DNA of 36,106 nucleotides from CAYFUT01 sp964346395 (GCA_964346395.1 CAYFUT010000023.1:1-36106), one strand, 5' to 3'. Counted from the first letter of the stretch, positions 6,388 through 15,569 are shown. The notes: generated by a model not told the origin, from the sequence alone. Numbers and translations: made by a program.

Positions 6388-7683
6388 CTACCAGGCTTTC
6401 ATTTCACCTGATTCACTTAATGCATACTCGGTTAATAACGGGCCAACTATTTCCGTCAAAGCCATCGTAAATAGTAATACATTAAATACTAAGTTACCAA
6501 TCTGTAATCCTCCCGCCGATAAATGAACAAAATCGCGCTGAACAGCATAAGCTAAATCAATTGCTACCCCCGCCTGCGGCAGCAATCCCAGACCAATGTA
6601 TTTTTTTACCTTCGCCGGTGCTTCAGAAATCCAGGCTCCCAGAGAAGCTCCCCCAATTTTACCTAGCGATCGGGTCACAAAATAAACTAGCGCTGTAATT
6701 AAAAACCCACTGGAAAGAAGTTGAGAAAAACGGATATGAGTTCCGGCTAAAATAAAGAAGATAGCATAAAGAGGAACAGTCAAAGTATCCATTCTTTTAG
6801 CCAAACCAAGATACTTATCAGAAAAATTACGGTAAGCAAATCCAACCGCTAAATTAGCAATCAACGGAGAAAAATCAAAAGCAATACTCACTGCTGAAAT
6901 GCCGAATACCGTAGCTAACAAAAGCAGTATCTTATGTCCTTTTTGGTGGTAAAAATGCATCAGCTTTTGGGAAAAATACCCCACATTTAAGCCGAGTAAA
7001 GTGGCTCCTAAAATTTTTCCGCCCGGAACCACCACTGCTTGATAAAAAGATAGACTAGTGTTCGGGTCAACGTGAATTAAAGCAATTGATTCAGCAAAAC
7101 CAAAAATAATTAAAGCTAAGGCTTCATCCAGAGCTAAAACTACCAGCAAAGTAGCTGCCAATTCACCTTTAGCGCTATATTCCTTTAAAACCAAAACTGT
7201 GGCTGCCGGAGCTGTAGCCGCTGCTATCGCCCCTAGAACTAAAGCCACATAAATAGGTTGACCTAACCAATACATACTGAAAAAAACAAGCAAAAAACTA
7301 CCAATCGACTCCAAAAATACAATAGCAGCAAATTCAAGTTCCAGCCGTTTCAATACATCTACTGCTAATTCAGTCCCAATGGTAAAAGAAATAAAAGATA
7401 CTGCTAAGATAGTCACATAATTAAAAGAATCAATTAGATATGTATACCATTCGGCCTGCCCCGGTGATAAAAAAGGGAGATGGGTAACTACATCGCGGCT
7501 AAATAACATCCCTAAAAACACATACCCCACTACACTAGGAATTCTAAATTTTTTCGTAATTATCAACATTATAAATGCCGAAATAACTAAGGCTCCAATA
7601 ATATACACAACTTTATGACTCACATGATTAAGTAAAGCCCACTGCTGCAATTCGGGTAAACTAGTGACCTCTTTTAAACTCAT
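6388..7683 (-). CDS. CPA2-family cation:proton antiporter
   Basis: This 431-residue integral membrane protein of the Na+/H+ exchanger domain type (CPA2, KefB/NapA-like) has about 12 hydrophobic segments. Segments such as PSVVGYVFLGMLFSRDV, AAATAPAATVLVLKEY and LALDEALALIIFGF fit the conserved discontinuous helices of this fold. It should exchange Na+ or K+ for protons across the cytoplasmic membrane. No RCK/TrkA regulatory domain is attached. The ATG at 7683 is used; an ATG five codons upstream overlaps the ribosome binding site GAAGGAGG. The only downstream neighbour is the reductase, about 20 bases away, so they may be co-transcribed. It fits the ion-transport context of the adjacent Mrp operon. 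Confidence 0.85.
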   Translation of the reverse strand: MSLKEVTSLPELQQWALLNHVSHKVVYIIGALVISAFIMLIITKKFRIPSVVGYVFLGMLFSRDVVTHLPFLSPGQAEWYTYLIDSFNYVTILAVSFISFTIGTELAVDVLKRLELEFAAIVFLESIGSFLLVFFSMYWLGQPIYVALVLGAIAAATAPAATVLVLKEYSAKGELAATLLVVLALDEALALIIFGFAESIALIHVDPNTSLSFYQAVVVPGGKILGATLLGLNVGYFSQKLMHFYHQKGHKILLLLATVFGISAVSIAFDFSPLIANLAVGFAYRNFSDKYLGLAKRMDTLTVPLYAIFFILAGTHIRFSQLLSSGFLITALVYFVTRSLGKIGGASLGAWISEAPAKVKKYIGLGLLPQAGVAIDLAYAVQRDFVHLSAGGLQIGNLVFNVLLFTMALTEIVGPLLTEYALSESGEMKAW

Positions 7684-7779
7684 AGCAACCTCCTTCATAT
7701 CTGATATTGATGTAAACCACTTATTAATTTCTTTACCTAGTTAAAAAATCCTACCTTTAATCTAATTAAAAAAGCTAAA

Positions 7780-8073
7780 TTACAAATAATAATACCAAAT
7801 CACTGCACTTTCTACTAGTTGGCCCGCAGTAAAAGCTAAGGCTCCTATTACTGCTGCATTAACTACTAATAAAAACTGTAACATTAAAAAGGTTCCAGCG
7901 ACAACTACTACATTTATTGCTTTAGCAGTACCAATAATGATTCAGCATTAAGCCCCCCAATAAATCTCCCTAAAAGAACGAATTAAAGGGAAGAAAGAAA
8001 AAGCAAGTAATAATTACTGACCAATATGAGCAATATCGCTAGAAACTCCTATTAAATTAAAAAATAAAATCAT
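7780..8073 (-). pseudogene. Remnant of a small membrane protein gene
   Basis: One minus-strand frame of 98 codons from ATG (8073) to TAA (7780-7782) contains three in-frame stops, at codons 20, 42 and 44. The interrupted product is coherent and very hydrophobic (for example AINVVVVAGTFLMLQFLLVV and LAFTAGQLVESAVIW), which argues for a decayed membrane protein rather than chance. I cannot name the family. Confidence 0.4.
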
Positions 8074-8152
8074 TTACAATCAATTAAGATTATGATTTTA
8101 TGAATTTGGATTCATAAAATTAAGGGGGATATTATGCCCAAAATAATTAAAA

Positions 8153-8317
8153 ATGTTAATGTACTTATTAGGTCACATCAAGGGACTGCAGATTCTCTGG
8201 TTTGCCTTTCCCATTGCCGAAGTGACTTCTTTTACTCTACTGGTCTTCTGGCTGCTTTCAACCATTAAGAAAACATTTGCTAATATGGATGCTCAGCCGG
8301 CTTCCTACCAAACCTAG
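8153..8317 (+). pseudogene. C-terminal scrap of a MATE-type efflux transporter
   Basis: A 54-residue plus-strand frame contains GLQILWFAFPIAEVTSFTLL followed by a positively charged tail. This pattern (W-x-x-FP-I/L-A-E/D before the last helix) is typical of the C-terminus of MATE drug/sodium antiporters. Everything before it is missing and no ribosome binding site is present. Confidence 0.4.
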
Positions 8318-8357
8318 TTGGAAACAAAAATACACTTGCAAAAAATTACCCACCCCT

Positions 8358-8387
8358 CTAAAAAATAAAATGCAGCCTAGCGGCTGC
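8358..8387 (-). terminator. Possible terminator overlapping the end of the nuclease remnant
   Basis: GCAGCC (8372-8377) and GGCTGC (8382-8387) form a small hairpin followed on the minus strand by a T-rich tract. It overlaps the stop codon of the nuclease-like fragment and is the first terminator-like structure after the Mrp operon. Confidence 0.45.
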
Positions 8388-8691
8388 TTGTTACCAACAC
8401 TTCTTTCCCCGAAAAAGCTATACCTATTTCTAAAATTTCTTCTACTCCCTTCGCTAACAATTCTTGCTTATACTCCCGCTCTTTTATCTGCTTTAGCGCA
8501 GCCTGCACTGCTTCTTCTAGTGTTTCCTTAGTATATTGATTCACTTTCTTAAATTCGACAACTATCCCTAAATTAGTTTTATCCTGTGGAATAATCATTA
8601 CATCATACCGGCCATAGCCGCTTTCCCGATTAGATTTAATTTCATAGCTATCTCTTAAGTTTAAAAATAACAATCCAAAGTTGAAACTTTT
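8377..8691 (-). pseudogene. C-terminal PD-(D/E)XK nuclease-like fragment of an AAA-ATPase-like protein
   Basis: About 100 codons encode the tail domain of the AAA-ATPase-like/PDDEXK_9 family. GYGRYDVMI followed by GIVVEFKKV supplies the D...E-x-K nuclease signature, followed by the usual Glu/Lys-rich helix and IGIAFSGKEVLV. The large N-terminal ATPase part is absent. The frame continues without a start signal straight from the stop codon of the last Mrp gene, so this is a deletion or insertion remnant. The nearest possible start is TTG at 8673. Intact relatives are several hundred residues long and often multicopy. Confidence 0.6.
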
Positions 8692-10251
8692 TCAAAGCAA
8701 AAATATAACTAACAGCCCAACTAAGGAAGAAACCAGCCAGAATAAATACCGCTGCAGATTGCCATTATGCAGCTGGCTCAACTGTTGACCGATATAATCA
8801 ACACCGCGTCCTAAATAAAGGTAAGGGTCAACTCCTATCTCCCCATGTTCGTGCGGTGCCACTAAGTCTCGGGCCAACATAAAGATAGCACCCGCCCACA
8901 GAGCCGGCTGTAGGCCAGCCCATAAGTAATGAAGGCTAAAATAATGAATTTCCTGCTGTAATCCCAGAATATTTTTCACTATTACCTCCGGCTGCAGGCC
9001 GATAAATAAACTACCTCCCGCCAATATCCCCATACCTACCAACATAGTCGTTTTTGGCCGCCGCTGGCAGTCAGTAGTTCCTGAATTAAAGAAGGCATAA
9101 TAAACAAACTTGAGAAAAGAAACTGCCGTTCCAATACCTGCTAAATACAGCCCCCAGGTAACCACCGGGTCACTGCTTCCTTTCTTCAACAGCAGCTTGC
9201 TGACATGACCGTTTAAAAACGGTACTCCCGCAATAGCTAAAGCTGCCAGCAGTCCAAAACCAGCCGTCCAGGGCAGCTTTTTAGCCAGCCCACCCAACTC
9301 AGTTAATTTCTCTTTTCCTGTAGTATAAATGATCGTTCCTGCTACCATAAAGAGGAGCCCTTTATACAAAACATTATTCAGCAGATGAAGTAAAGCCCCC
9401 GCTGTACCTACCTGCATACTCATTCCTAAGCCAGCAATCATATAGCCGACCTGGCTAATCAAATGATAGCAGAGCAGCTTTCTAATCTTAACCTGCCGGA
9501 GAGCCCAGGCTACTCCCCCCAGAGCACTAAAGACACCTAAATAAGCAATCAACTTCCCCCCACCAACTAATTTATAAAGCGCATAAACACCTACTTTGGT
9601 TGTATAGGCTGATAAGACTACACTAATATAAAACGGAACTTCCGCGTAAGTCTGCGGCAGCCAAGTATGCAACCCGAAAAAAGCTAACTTAATCCCTACC
9701 GCCAGGAAGACAAACGGCAGTCCGGCGCTGAGAGTAGTAATTGCCATGGCACCTACCGCATTATAATGGAGAATAATCGCCCACAATAAACTAACTGCCC
9801 CCACTACGTGCATAATAAAATAGTAATAACTAGTCTGCCGGGTAATCGGCCGTTGGTTAGTATAAATTAAGAAATAAGAGCTGATTGTCATCAATTCCCA
9901 GCAGATATAAAAAGAAAACAAGTCTCCTACAAACAGAATTCCTACCGCTCCGCCGATATAAACTGCAGCTAGGGAATAATATTTCTGCTTACCGTGCCCA
10001 ACTGCATATAATCCACTGGCCAGACCAAAAATGATAAATCCAGTTGCCAATACTCTGCTAATTTGACTGCTAGCCAATAGTAACAGCTGAAAATCGAGAA
10101 AATCAACAGCTACTTCGGCTCCCGCCGGCAGCAGCCAGATATAAAACAAAGCTATTCCCGATAATAAAACAGTAAATTGCCCGCGTAATTTATCCTTTAT
10201 AAAATATAATATCCCAGCTCCCACTAAATAAATCAACCCTGGATTAATCAT
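8692..10251 (-). CDS. Third MrpD/NuoM-like proton-translocating subunit
   Basis: This 519-residue membrane protein carries the proton-conducting antiporter domain shared by MrpA/MrpD and complex I NuoL/M/N. Visible hallmarks are FYICWELMTISSYFLI (the conserved Glu in helix 5) and IKLAFFGLHTWLPQTYAEVP (the conserved Lys/His helix 7-8 region). It is the most divergent of the three such subunits here and the last gene of the operon, four bases after its neighbour. It probably forms one proton or cation channel of the complex. It is shorter than canonical MrpA and lacks that protein's C-terminal extension. Confidence 0.82.
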   Translation of the reverse strand: MINPGLIYLVGAGILYFIKDKLRGQFTVLLSGIALFYIWLLPAGAEVAVDFLDFQLLLLASSQISRVLATGFIIFGLASGLYAVGHGKQKYYSLAAVYIGGAVGILFVGDLFSFYICWELMTISSYFLIYTNQRPITRQTSYYYFIMHVVGAVSLLWAIILHYNAVGAMAITTLSAGLPFVFLAVGIKLAFFGLHTWLPQTYAEVPFYISVVLSAYTTKVGVYALYKLVGGGKLIAYLGVFSALGGVAWALRQVKIRKLLCYHLISQVGYMIAGLGMSMQVGTAGALLHLLNNVLYKGLLFMVAGTIIYTTGKEKLTELGGLAKKLPWTAGFGLLAALAIAGVPFLNGHVSKLLLKKGSSDPVVTWGLYLAGIGTAVSFLKFVYYAFFNSGTTDCQRRPKTTMLVGMGILAGGSLFIGLQPEVIVKNILGLQQEIHYFSLHYLWAGLQPALWAGAIFMLARDLVAPHEHGEIGVDPYLYLGRGVDYIGQQLSQLHNGNLQRYLFWLVSSLVGLLVIFLL

Positions 10252-10255
10252 TAGT

Positions 10256-11719
10256 TTAACCCCCTAATAAAAATTCAGCATAACTTCCTGCTAATAAACT
10301 AACCGTTTTCTCTATAATTGACAGCGGAAATTGGGGAAATAATCCTAACCCCAGACAAGCAGTTCCTAAAATAACCACCGGTAACTTCAACTGCCAGGTA
10401 GGAAAATTAATTTCTGGTTCTTCCCCTACAAAGTTATACAATAATTTAATCACTTTTAAATAGTAGCCTAAAGCCAACACTGTCCCAACTATAATTAACA
10501 AGCCGACCACCTGGTATTCAGCCTCTAAAGCAGACTTTATCAGCAGCCACTTGCTGATAAATCCATTTAACGGCGGTAGGCCGATAATAGCCAGAGCAGC
10601 CGTGGTAAAGCCCAAACTAATCACCGGCAGCTTGCGGCCTAAACCTTGCAGACTCTTGATACTATAAGCCCCCGTAGCTGCTGTGAAAATACCGGCCGCT
10701 AAAAATAAAGCTGTTTTCATTACCGCGTGATTCAACAAATGATAATTCCCGGCAATTACTCCTAACTCGGTTCCTAAACCAAAACCAATCATTATATAGC
10801 CCATTTGCGCAACACTAGAATAGCCCAACAGCCGCCGGAGATTAGTCTGCTGATAAGCCAGAAAATGAGCAGTTAAAAAGGTAACCGTCCCCCAGCAGAC
10901 TAACAACAGCTGTAGATTCGTAGTCAGCAAAAACTCTAAGCCATATAATAAATAGATTAAACGCACTAAATTATATAAAAAAACTTTGATCACTAAGGCC
11001 GAAGATAAAGCACTTACTGGCGCTAAAGCAGTAGTATAAGCATCGGGCAGCCAGCTGTGGAGGGGAACCAAAGCTATCTTCGTCCCCAGCCCCAGCAGAT
11101 AAAGCCCTAAAATTGTAGTCTGCATCAGTTCCGGCATTGTTGTAAATTTACCAGCTAAATCAGCTAAATTTAAGCTGCCCGTACCCTGATATGTTAAAAT
11201 AATAGCCAACAAGACAAATACTCCACTGAGACTACCGATAATCAAATATTTAAAGCTGCCTTCAAAACTGTAATCTCGTTTATTAATTGCCACCAGCCCA
11301 TAAGTAGCCAGAGAAATAACTTCTAAAAATACATACATATTAAATAAGTCCGAAGTCATGGTCATGCCCATCATTCCCGCCAGCAAAATCAGCAGCAGAA
11401 CATAATACTTAGTGCTTTTCCTGCCCATAAATTGCAGCGAATAGATAATAATTAAGTAAAATAAACCAGCAATTACTAGCAAGAGGAAAGCAGCAAAATT
11501 ATCAACTAGCAACTGAATTCCTAGCGGCGAATCCCAGGCTCCTAATTTATAAACCAACGGCTGCCGGAAAGCCTGAACTGCTGCTTGACCTACCAGCAAT
11601 AGATGCACCGTAGAACTAATAAATACTACCAGCCCTACTCCCTTTTCCCAATATAAATGGAGCAGCCCCAGCGAAAAAGCAGTTCCTAACGGCAAAATAA
11701 CCAACCAGATAATACTCAT
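10256..11719 (-). CDS. mrpD: MrpD-like Na+/H+ antiporter subunit (second copy)
   Basis: This 487-residue protein has about 14 membrane segments of the proton-antiporter family. It contains DLFNMYVFLEVISLATYGLV with the conserved helix-5 glutamate, LGTKIALVPLHSWLPDAY with the conserved lysine, and IGLPPLNGFISKWLL. It is a paralogue of the adjacent upstream gene, with nearly the same motifs, suggesting duplication. The ATG lies three bases after the stop codon of that gene. In the assembled complex it should form a transmembrane proton path. Confidence 0.88.
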   Translation of the reverse strand: MSIIWLVILPLGTAFSLGLLHLYWEKGVGLVVFISSTVHLLLVGQAAVQAFRQPLVYKLGAWDSPLGIQLLVDNFAAFLLLVIAGLFYLIIIYSLQFMGRKSTKYYVLLLILLAGMMGMTMTSDLFNMYVFLEVISLATYGLVAINKRDYSFEGSFKYLIIGSLSGVFVLLAIILTYQGTGSLNLADLAGKFTTMPELMQTTILGLYLLGLGTKIALVPLHSWLPDAYTTALAPVSALSSALVIKVFLYNLVRLIYLLYGLEFLLTTNLQLLLVCWGTVTFLTAHFLAYQQTNLRRLLGYSSVAQMGYIMIGFGLGTELGVIAGNYHLLNHAVMKTALFLAAGIFTAATGAYSIKSLQGLGRKLPVISLGFTTAALAIIGLPPLNGFISKWLLIKSALEAEYQVVGLLIIVGTVLALGYYLKVIKLLYNFVGEEPEINFPTWQLKLPVVILGTACLGLGLFPQFPLSIIEKTVSLLAGSYAEFLLGG

Positions 11720-11722
11720 ACT

Positions 11723-13195
11723 CTATCCTCCTAATAAGATCCTGTGGTAATTAGCAGGCTGCAAAATAAATTTCGGCACCTGGTCAATAATCTGCAGCGC
11801 CCAGTCTGGAAAAATTCCTAACAAAAGACAGCAAGTAACTAATAACAGAGGAATAGCCTCTAAATAATCTTTTTTTACCACCTGATAGTCTTCAGTTTCT
11901 TCCTTAGTATACATAATAGTTATTACCCGCAGGTAATACACTAAAGCTAGAATACTTCCTAACAAGATAGAACCGGCCGGCAGCAGAAAATTCTGTTCTA
12001 AAGCTGCATTCGCAATTAGCCATTTACTGATAAAGCAATTAAACGGCGGTAAGCCGATAATTGCAATTGAACCTACCGTAAAGAGAAAAGATGCTGCTGG
12101 TAACTTATATCCCACACCCTTTAACTCAGCAATTTCTTTAATCTCCAATTTATGAATGAAAATTCCCGCCGTTAAAAATAAACTTGCCTTCACTAAAGCA
12201 TGATTGACAATATGTAAAACTGCTCCTTCTAGCCCGCCGAAACTAAAGGCTCCTATTCCAATCAAAATATAGCCTACCTGGGCAATAGTCGAATACGCCA
12301 ACAGCTGTTTAAGATGATTCTGCTGATAGGCCATTAAATGACCTGTCAAGAGAGTTACAATTCCCAGATAAGTTAAGATTAAATCTAACTTAAACGGCAC
12401 CACAACTGACTTTAAATACAAAACACTGATTAACCGCAGCAAACTATAGCCGAAAACCTTAATTACCACCCCTGATAACAGAGCACTAATCGGCGACGGA
12501 GCCGCCGGATGAGCAGCAGGCAGCCAGGTATGAAGCGGCACTACCGCAAATTTAGCCCCTAAGCCGACGATAAATAAACTGAGAATCAACTTCTGCATTA
12601 AAGGAGGAATCGCACTGCTTCTTTCCACCAAAACAGCTAAATTTAGCGTACCGGTAGTTTGATAAATTAAAATTATCCCCAGCAGAACCAAAAAGCCGCT
12701 AATTGAACCGATGACCACATATTTAAAACTAGCTTTAAAGGAAATTATTTTCTGTTCAAAAGCCACTAGCGCATATGCTGCCAGCGAAGTCACTTCAATA
12801 AATACAAATAAATTAAATAGATCTCCCGTCAGCACCATCCCCATCATTCCGGCCAATAAAAAAAACAGTAAACTATAATATTTACGCTGATTCTCCTGCA
12901 AATAGCGGAAAGAAAAAAACACAGCTGCTGTTCCTAAACCGGCAATAATCACTGCCAGCACAGCACTGAACGGATCAACAATTAAATTAATCCCTAACCA
13001 GGCGGGCCAACTGCTCAAATTATAAACTATCGGCTCTACCAACGCTCTCTTCAGCAGGCTAACCGCCAATCCTAACATCCACAACACCCCGCCAATTATC
13101 ACCCAGCGGCGGAGTTGAGGTAGATAAAGATCAATAAACAATAAACCAAACCCAATCAACAGCGGAGTCAGAATCAACCAGATCGGTGGTGTCAT
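11723..13195 (-). CDS. mrpD: MrpD-like Na+/H+ antiporter subunit (first copy)
   Basis: This 490-residue polytopic protein of the MrpD/NuoM type has GDLFNLFVFIEVTSLAAYAL (helix-5 glutamate), LGAKFAVVPLHTWLPAAHPA (conserved Lys/His) and IGLPPFNCFISKWLI. Its ATG overlaps the mrpC stop codon by four bases (ATGA), so translation is coupled. The tail order, MrpC followed by MrpD-type subunits, matches Mrp and Mbh operons. Confidence 0.9.
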   Translation of the reverse strand: MTPPIWLILTPLLIGFGLLFIDLYLPQLRRWVIIGGVLWMLGLAVSLLKRALVEPIVYNLSSWPAWLGINLIVDPFSAVLAVIIAGLGTAAVFFSFRYLQENQRKYYSLLFFLLAGMMGMVLTGDLFNLFVFIEVTSLAAYALVAFEQKIISFKASFKYVVIGSISGFLVLLGIILIYQTTGTLNLAVLVERSSAIPPLMQKLILSLFIVGLGAKFAVVPLHTWLPAAHPAAPSPISALLSGVVIKVFGYSLLRLISVLYLKSVVVPFKLDLILTYLGIVTLLTGHLMAYQQNHLKQLLAYSTIAQVGYILIGIGAFSFGGLEGAVLHIVNHALVKASLFLTAGIFIHKLEIKEIAELKGVGYKLPAASFLFTVGSIAIIGLPPFNCFISKWLIANAALEQNFLLPAGSILLGSILALVYYLRVITIMYTKEETEDYQVVKKDYLEAIPLLLVTCCLLLGIFPDWALQIIDQVPKFILQPANYHRILLGG

Positions 13196-13527
13196 CCCCA
13201 GAGCCCCCTAATTTCTCTAACATCTAACGTACCGTATTTTTTATATAGTTTAATAGCTAAAAAGAGCATTAAAGCAGTAATGCTGGCTCCAATTACAATC
13301 GCCGTCAGGGCCAACGCCTGTGGAATCGGATCGACTACTACCTCATAGTCTTGATTTAAGATAGGTGCCGCCCCTCCTTCTTTATAGCCAACTGTAATCA
13401 ATAATAAAATCAAGGAGGACTCAATAATATCAATACCAATAATTATTTTAATTAAATTATGTCGGGTTAGTACTGCATACAGCCCCAAACAGAATAAAAT
13501 AACCACTGCTCCGTAGATAACTTCCAT
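13192..13527 (-). CDS. mrpC: Mrp antiporter subunit C (NuoK-like)
   Basis: This 111-residue protein has three membrane helices of the MrpC/NuoK family. LIKIIIGIDIIESSLILLLI carries the conserved helix-2 glutamate, and PIPQALALTAIVIGASITAL is the family signature of helix 3. It is required for Mrp complex assembly in other bacteria. The ribosome binding site GGAGGAG lies just upstream, and the gene is translationally coupled to the first mrpD. Confidence 0.92.
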   Translation of the reverse strand: MEVIYGAVVILFCLGLYAVLTRHNLIKIIIGIDIIESSLILLLITVGYKEGGAAPILNQDYEVVVDPIPQALALTAIVIGASITALMLFLAIKLYKKYGTLDVREIRGLWG

Positions 13528-13528
13528 T

Positions 13529-14233
13529 TCACTCCTCCTTTACTAAACTGTAAAAGATAATCGCTAAACCGGCTCCTACCTTCATCCCCGTCATCAGATT
13601 CAAGCCGGGAATCGTCCCCGCACTAATCAATTGGCCGGGAGTTCCTAAACCAAAGCCCGCTTGACCGTTAGCTAAAAAGCTAGACCCAACTACAACCCCC
13701 AGCAGACCAATTCCTACAAATCCTAGCGCTCCTGTATTTTCTACCAAAGATCTGGTCTGCATCGCTTCTTCTTCTCGAGTATGCCGCAAGCCAAAACTGA
13801 CCGTTAGCAAAATAAAGATAGTAGCCAATACTACCCCGCCGGCAAAACCACCGCCCGGCGATAAATGACCGTAAAAAATCAAGTAAATTCCTAATACATA
13901 TAAAAACGGTAAGACAAGGCTAACACTTTGGTGAACGAGCGGCGAAAAATTATTATGCGAAATAAAAATCCGGCGGCGGCTAACCAAAAAAGAAATAGTA
14001 GAAGCCGCAATAAAAATTACCGTTGCCTCCCCCAAAGTATCAAAACCGCGGTAATCAAACAAGATAGCAGTTACTATATTGATAGCTCCTGTTTCCTCTA
14101 CTCCCTGCTCAATATAGTGATTACTTATCTCTTTTTCCGCCACTGTTCCCGATTGGTTAAAAATAAGCGAAAAATTAAGTGCTAATATAATCCCCAGGAT
14201 AATAACTAACCCTAACGCGTATATTTTTTTCAT
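13529..14233 (-). CDS. mrpB: MrpB-type subunit fused to an MbhE-like N-terminal part
   Basis: This 234-residue protein is longer than single-domain MrpB (about 140). Residues 1-95 correspond to the MbhE/MrpA-tail region (ILFDYRGFDTLGEATVIFIA); residues 105-234 are the MnhB domain, with GHLSPGGGFAGGVVLA as its signature. In canonical Mrp the first part is the C-terminal end of MrpA; here it is detached from MrpA and joined to MrpB, as in Mbh-like operons. The start codon overlaps the previous stop by four bases (ATGA). Confidence 0.85.
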   Translation of the reverse strand: MKKIYALGLVIILGIILALNFSLIFNQSGTVAEKEISNHYIEQGVEETGAINIVTAILFDYRGFDTLGEATVIFIAASTISFLVSRRRIFISHNNFSPLVHQSVSLVLPFLYVLGIYLIFYGHLSPGGGFAGGVVLATIFILLTVSFGLRHTREEEAMQTRSLVENTGALGFVGIGLLGVVVGSSFLANGQAGFGLGTPGQLISAGTIPGLNLMTGMKVGAGLAIIFYSLVKEE

Positions 14234-14469
14234 CGTTTGCCCCCTGTTTTGTCAATTGCAATGATAAAAAAGCCCGTAGCCAAACCGCTGTCAATTACAA
14301 TTTCTGCTAAAGCTACATCAGGCGCCTGTAAAACCAAAAATATAACTACCATGCTGGAGCTAAACAGGGATAAAGAAATCACAGCATTCACTAATTGTTC
14401 CGTGAAGACAGCAAAAAAAGCAGTTACTAAAATTAAAACCACTAATAAATAAAGCACTAATTCTACCAC
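14230..14469 (-). CDS. DUF4040/MbhD-like antiporter subunit
   Basis: This 79-residue hydrophobic protein contains VFLVLQAPDVALAEIVIDSG-type sequence, the hallmark of the DUF4040 (MbhD) segment that forms part of the C-terminal end of MrpA in classical Mrp. Here it is a separate gene. The start is GTG, overlapping the mrpG stop codon by one base (TAGTG). Its position between mrpG and mrpB matches the mbhC-mbhD-mbhE order of archaeal membrane-bound hydrogenases. Confidence 0.85.
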   Translation of the reverse strand: MVELVLYLLVVLILVTAFFAVFTEQLVNAVISLSLFSSSMVVIFLVLQAPDVALAEIVIDSGLATGFFIIAIDKTGGKR

Positions 14470-14804
14470 TAGGCATCACCTGCTCTATCCCGGCTTAAAT
14501 CATCCTGTACCAATTCTAAATTATCAATCTCACCGTTATAGTAACCAGCGCGAGCCAAAGCATGAGTGGTGACCGGATTAGTTAAAATTAAGAACATAAT
14601 AATAGCTAATAATTTAAGTGAATAAAGCGAAAAACCGTTTAAAACAACAATCCCCAGTAAAATTGAAATCCCGCCGCCGGTTAAACACTTAGAACCAATA
14701 TGTAACCGGAGATAAAAATCTTCAAATTTAATCATTCCCACTGCCGTTACAAATAGAAAAAAAGCTCCATTAGCAATCAATAAATAACTAATGATCTCAA
14801 TCAT
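14469..14804 (-). CDS. mrpG: Mrp antiporter subunit G
   Basis: This 111-residue protein of the MrpG/PhaG family has three hydrophobic segments, the conserved VGMIKFEDFYLRLHIGSKCLT stretch and NPVTTHALARAGYYNGE near the end. The ATG at 14804 is preferred over an ATG ten codons upstream that overlaps mrpF, because GAGGGGAG lies directly before it. Confidence 0.9.
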   Translation of the reverse strand: MIEIISYLLIANGAFFLFVTAVGMIKFEDFYLRLHIGSKCLTGGGISILLGIVVLNGFSLYSLKLLAIIMFLILTNPVTTHALARAGYYNGEIDNLELVQDDLSRDRAGDA

Positions 14805-14823
14805 AATTACTCCCCTCTTCCCC

Positions 14824-15066
14824 TTACTCTCCAAAATAACGAGCCATAATTAAGACATCTACAAATAATAATAAAGCATAGACAATAGCTACATCAACAA
14901 AAATTTCCCGCTGGAAATATAATCCTAATAGAACTAACACTAATAAAATCATAACTCCAATTGAATCAGCAGCCGCAATCCGGTCAAATACAGTTGGCCC
15001 CTTAACTACTCGATAAAATGTCAATAAAATTGCAGTTAAAATCACTAAAATCATAGTTAAAATCAT
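14824..15066 (-). CDS. mrpF: Mrp antiporter subunit F
   Basis: This 80-residue protein has three membrane segments and the MrpF signature RVVKGPTVFDRIAAADSIG followed by DVAIVYALLLFVDVLI. MrpF is an essential small subunit of Mrp Na+/H+ antiporters. Its ATG overlaps the mrpE stop codon (ATGA). Confidence 0.92.
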   Translation of the reverse strand: MILTMILVILTAILLTFYRVVKGPTVFDRIAAADSIGVMILLVLVLLGLYFQREIFVDVAIVYALLLFVDVLIMARYFGE

Positions 15067-15569
15067 CCGAACATCCTCCTGATCAATGGTTCAAAAGTGC
15101 TAGTTATTTTCTGCCTATTCTCCTCTGGCGTCTCCGCTTGCACATTCATCCAGTGGACATAAAGTACATCATTTTCCGTATCCACATCTACCGCTACTGT
15201 ACCGGGCGTCAGAGTTATCGTATTAGCTAAAATGGTTATTTTAATCAACCTATCCTTACGCCCTAACTTAGTAGGCACTTTAACAATTCCCGGCTCACAA
15301 GACAATTTAGGATGCAGAACAAAATAAGCCACCTTATAACTGGCCGTAATTACCTCCCAACCCACTAAAAAAACATAACTAACAAAATAGAAGAATCTAG
15401 TTATTACCTGCCGGGCCAACTTCTGAGTAAAAGAACTGTGAATTACCAGGACTATTCCGACTGCTACCAGAAAACCAATACCTAAATTAACCGCAGTTAA
15501 GCGGCCAGAAATTACAATCCAGGTAGCAAATAAAAGAATAATTGTAAATATATCCTGCAACTTAAGCAT
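15063..15569 (-). CDS. mrpE: Mrp antiporter subunit E
   Basis: This 168-residue protein of the MrpE/MbhA family has N-terminal hydrophobic helices (about 5-60) and the conserved cytoplasmic part ILANTITLTPGTVAVDVD, with VHWMNV downstream. It is the first gene of the operon. The ATG at 15569 is chosen because GAGGAGG lies nine bases upstream; an in-frame TTG further up overlaps that ribosome binding site. Together with the downstream genes it should export Na+ in exchange for protons, fitting a saline habitat. Confidence 0.9.
   Translation of the reverse strand: MLKLQDIFTIILLFATWIVISGRLTAVNLGIGFLVAVGIVLVIHSSFTQKLARQVITRFFYFVSYVFLVGWEVITASYKVAYFVLHPKLSCEPGIVKVPTKLGRKDRLIKITILANTITLTPGTVAVDVDTENDVLYVHWMNVQAETPEENRQKITSTFEPLIRRMFG

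Noticed and set aside
8277..8531. 84-codon plus-strand open frame
   Set aside because: It overlaps the nuclease remnant on the other strand, has no ribosome binding site and a Leu/Pro composition typical of an antisense shadow.
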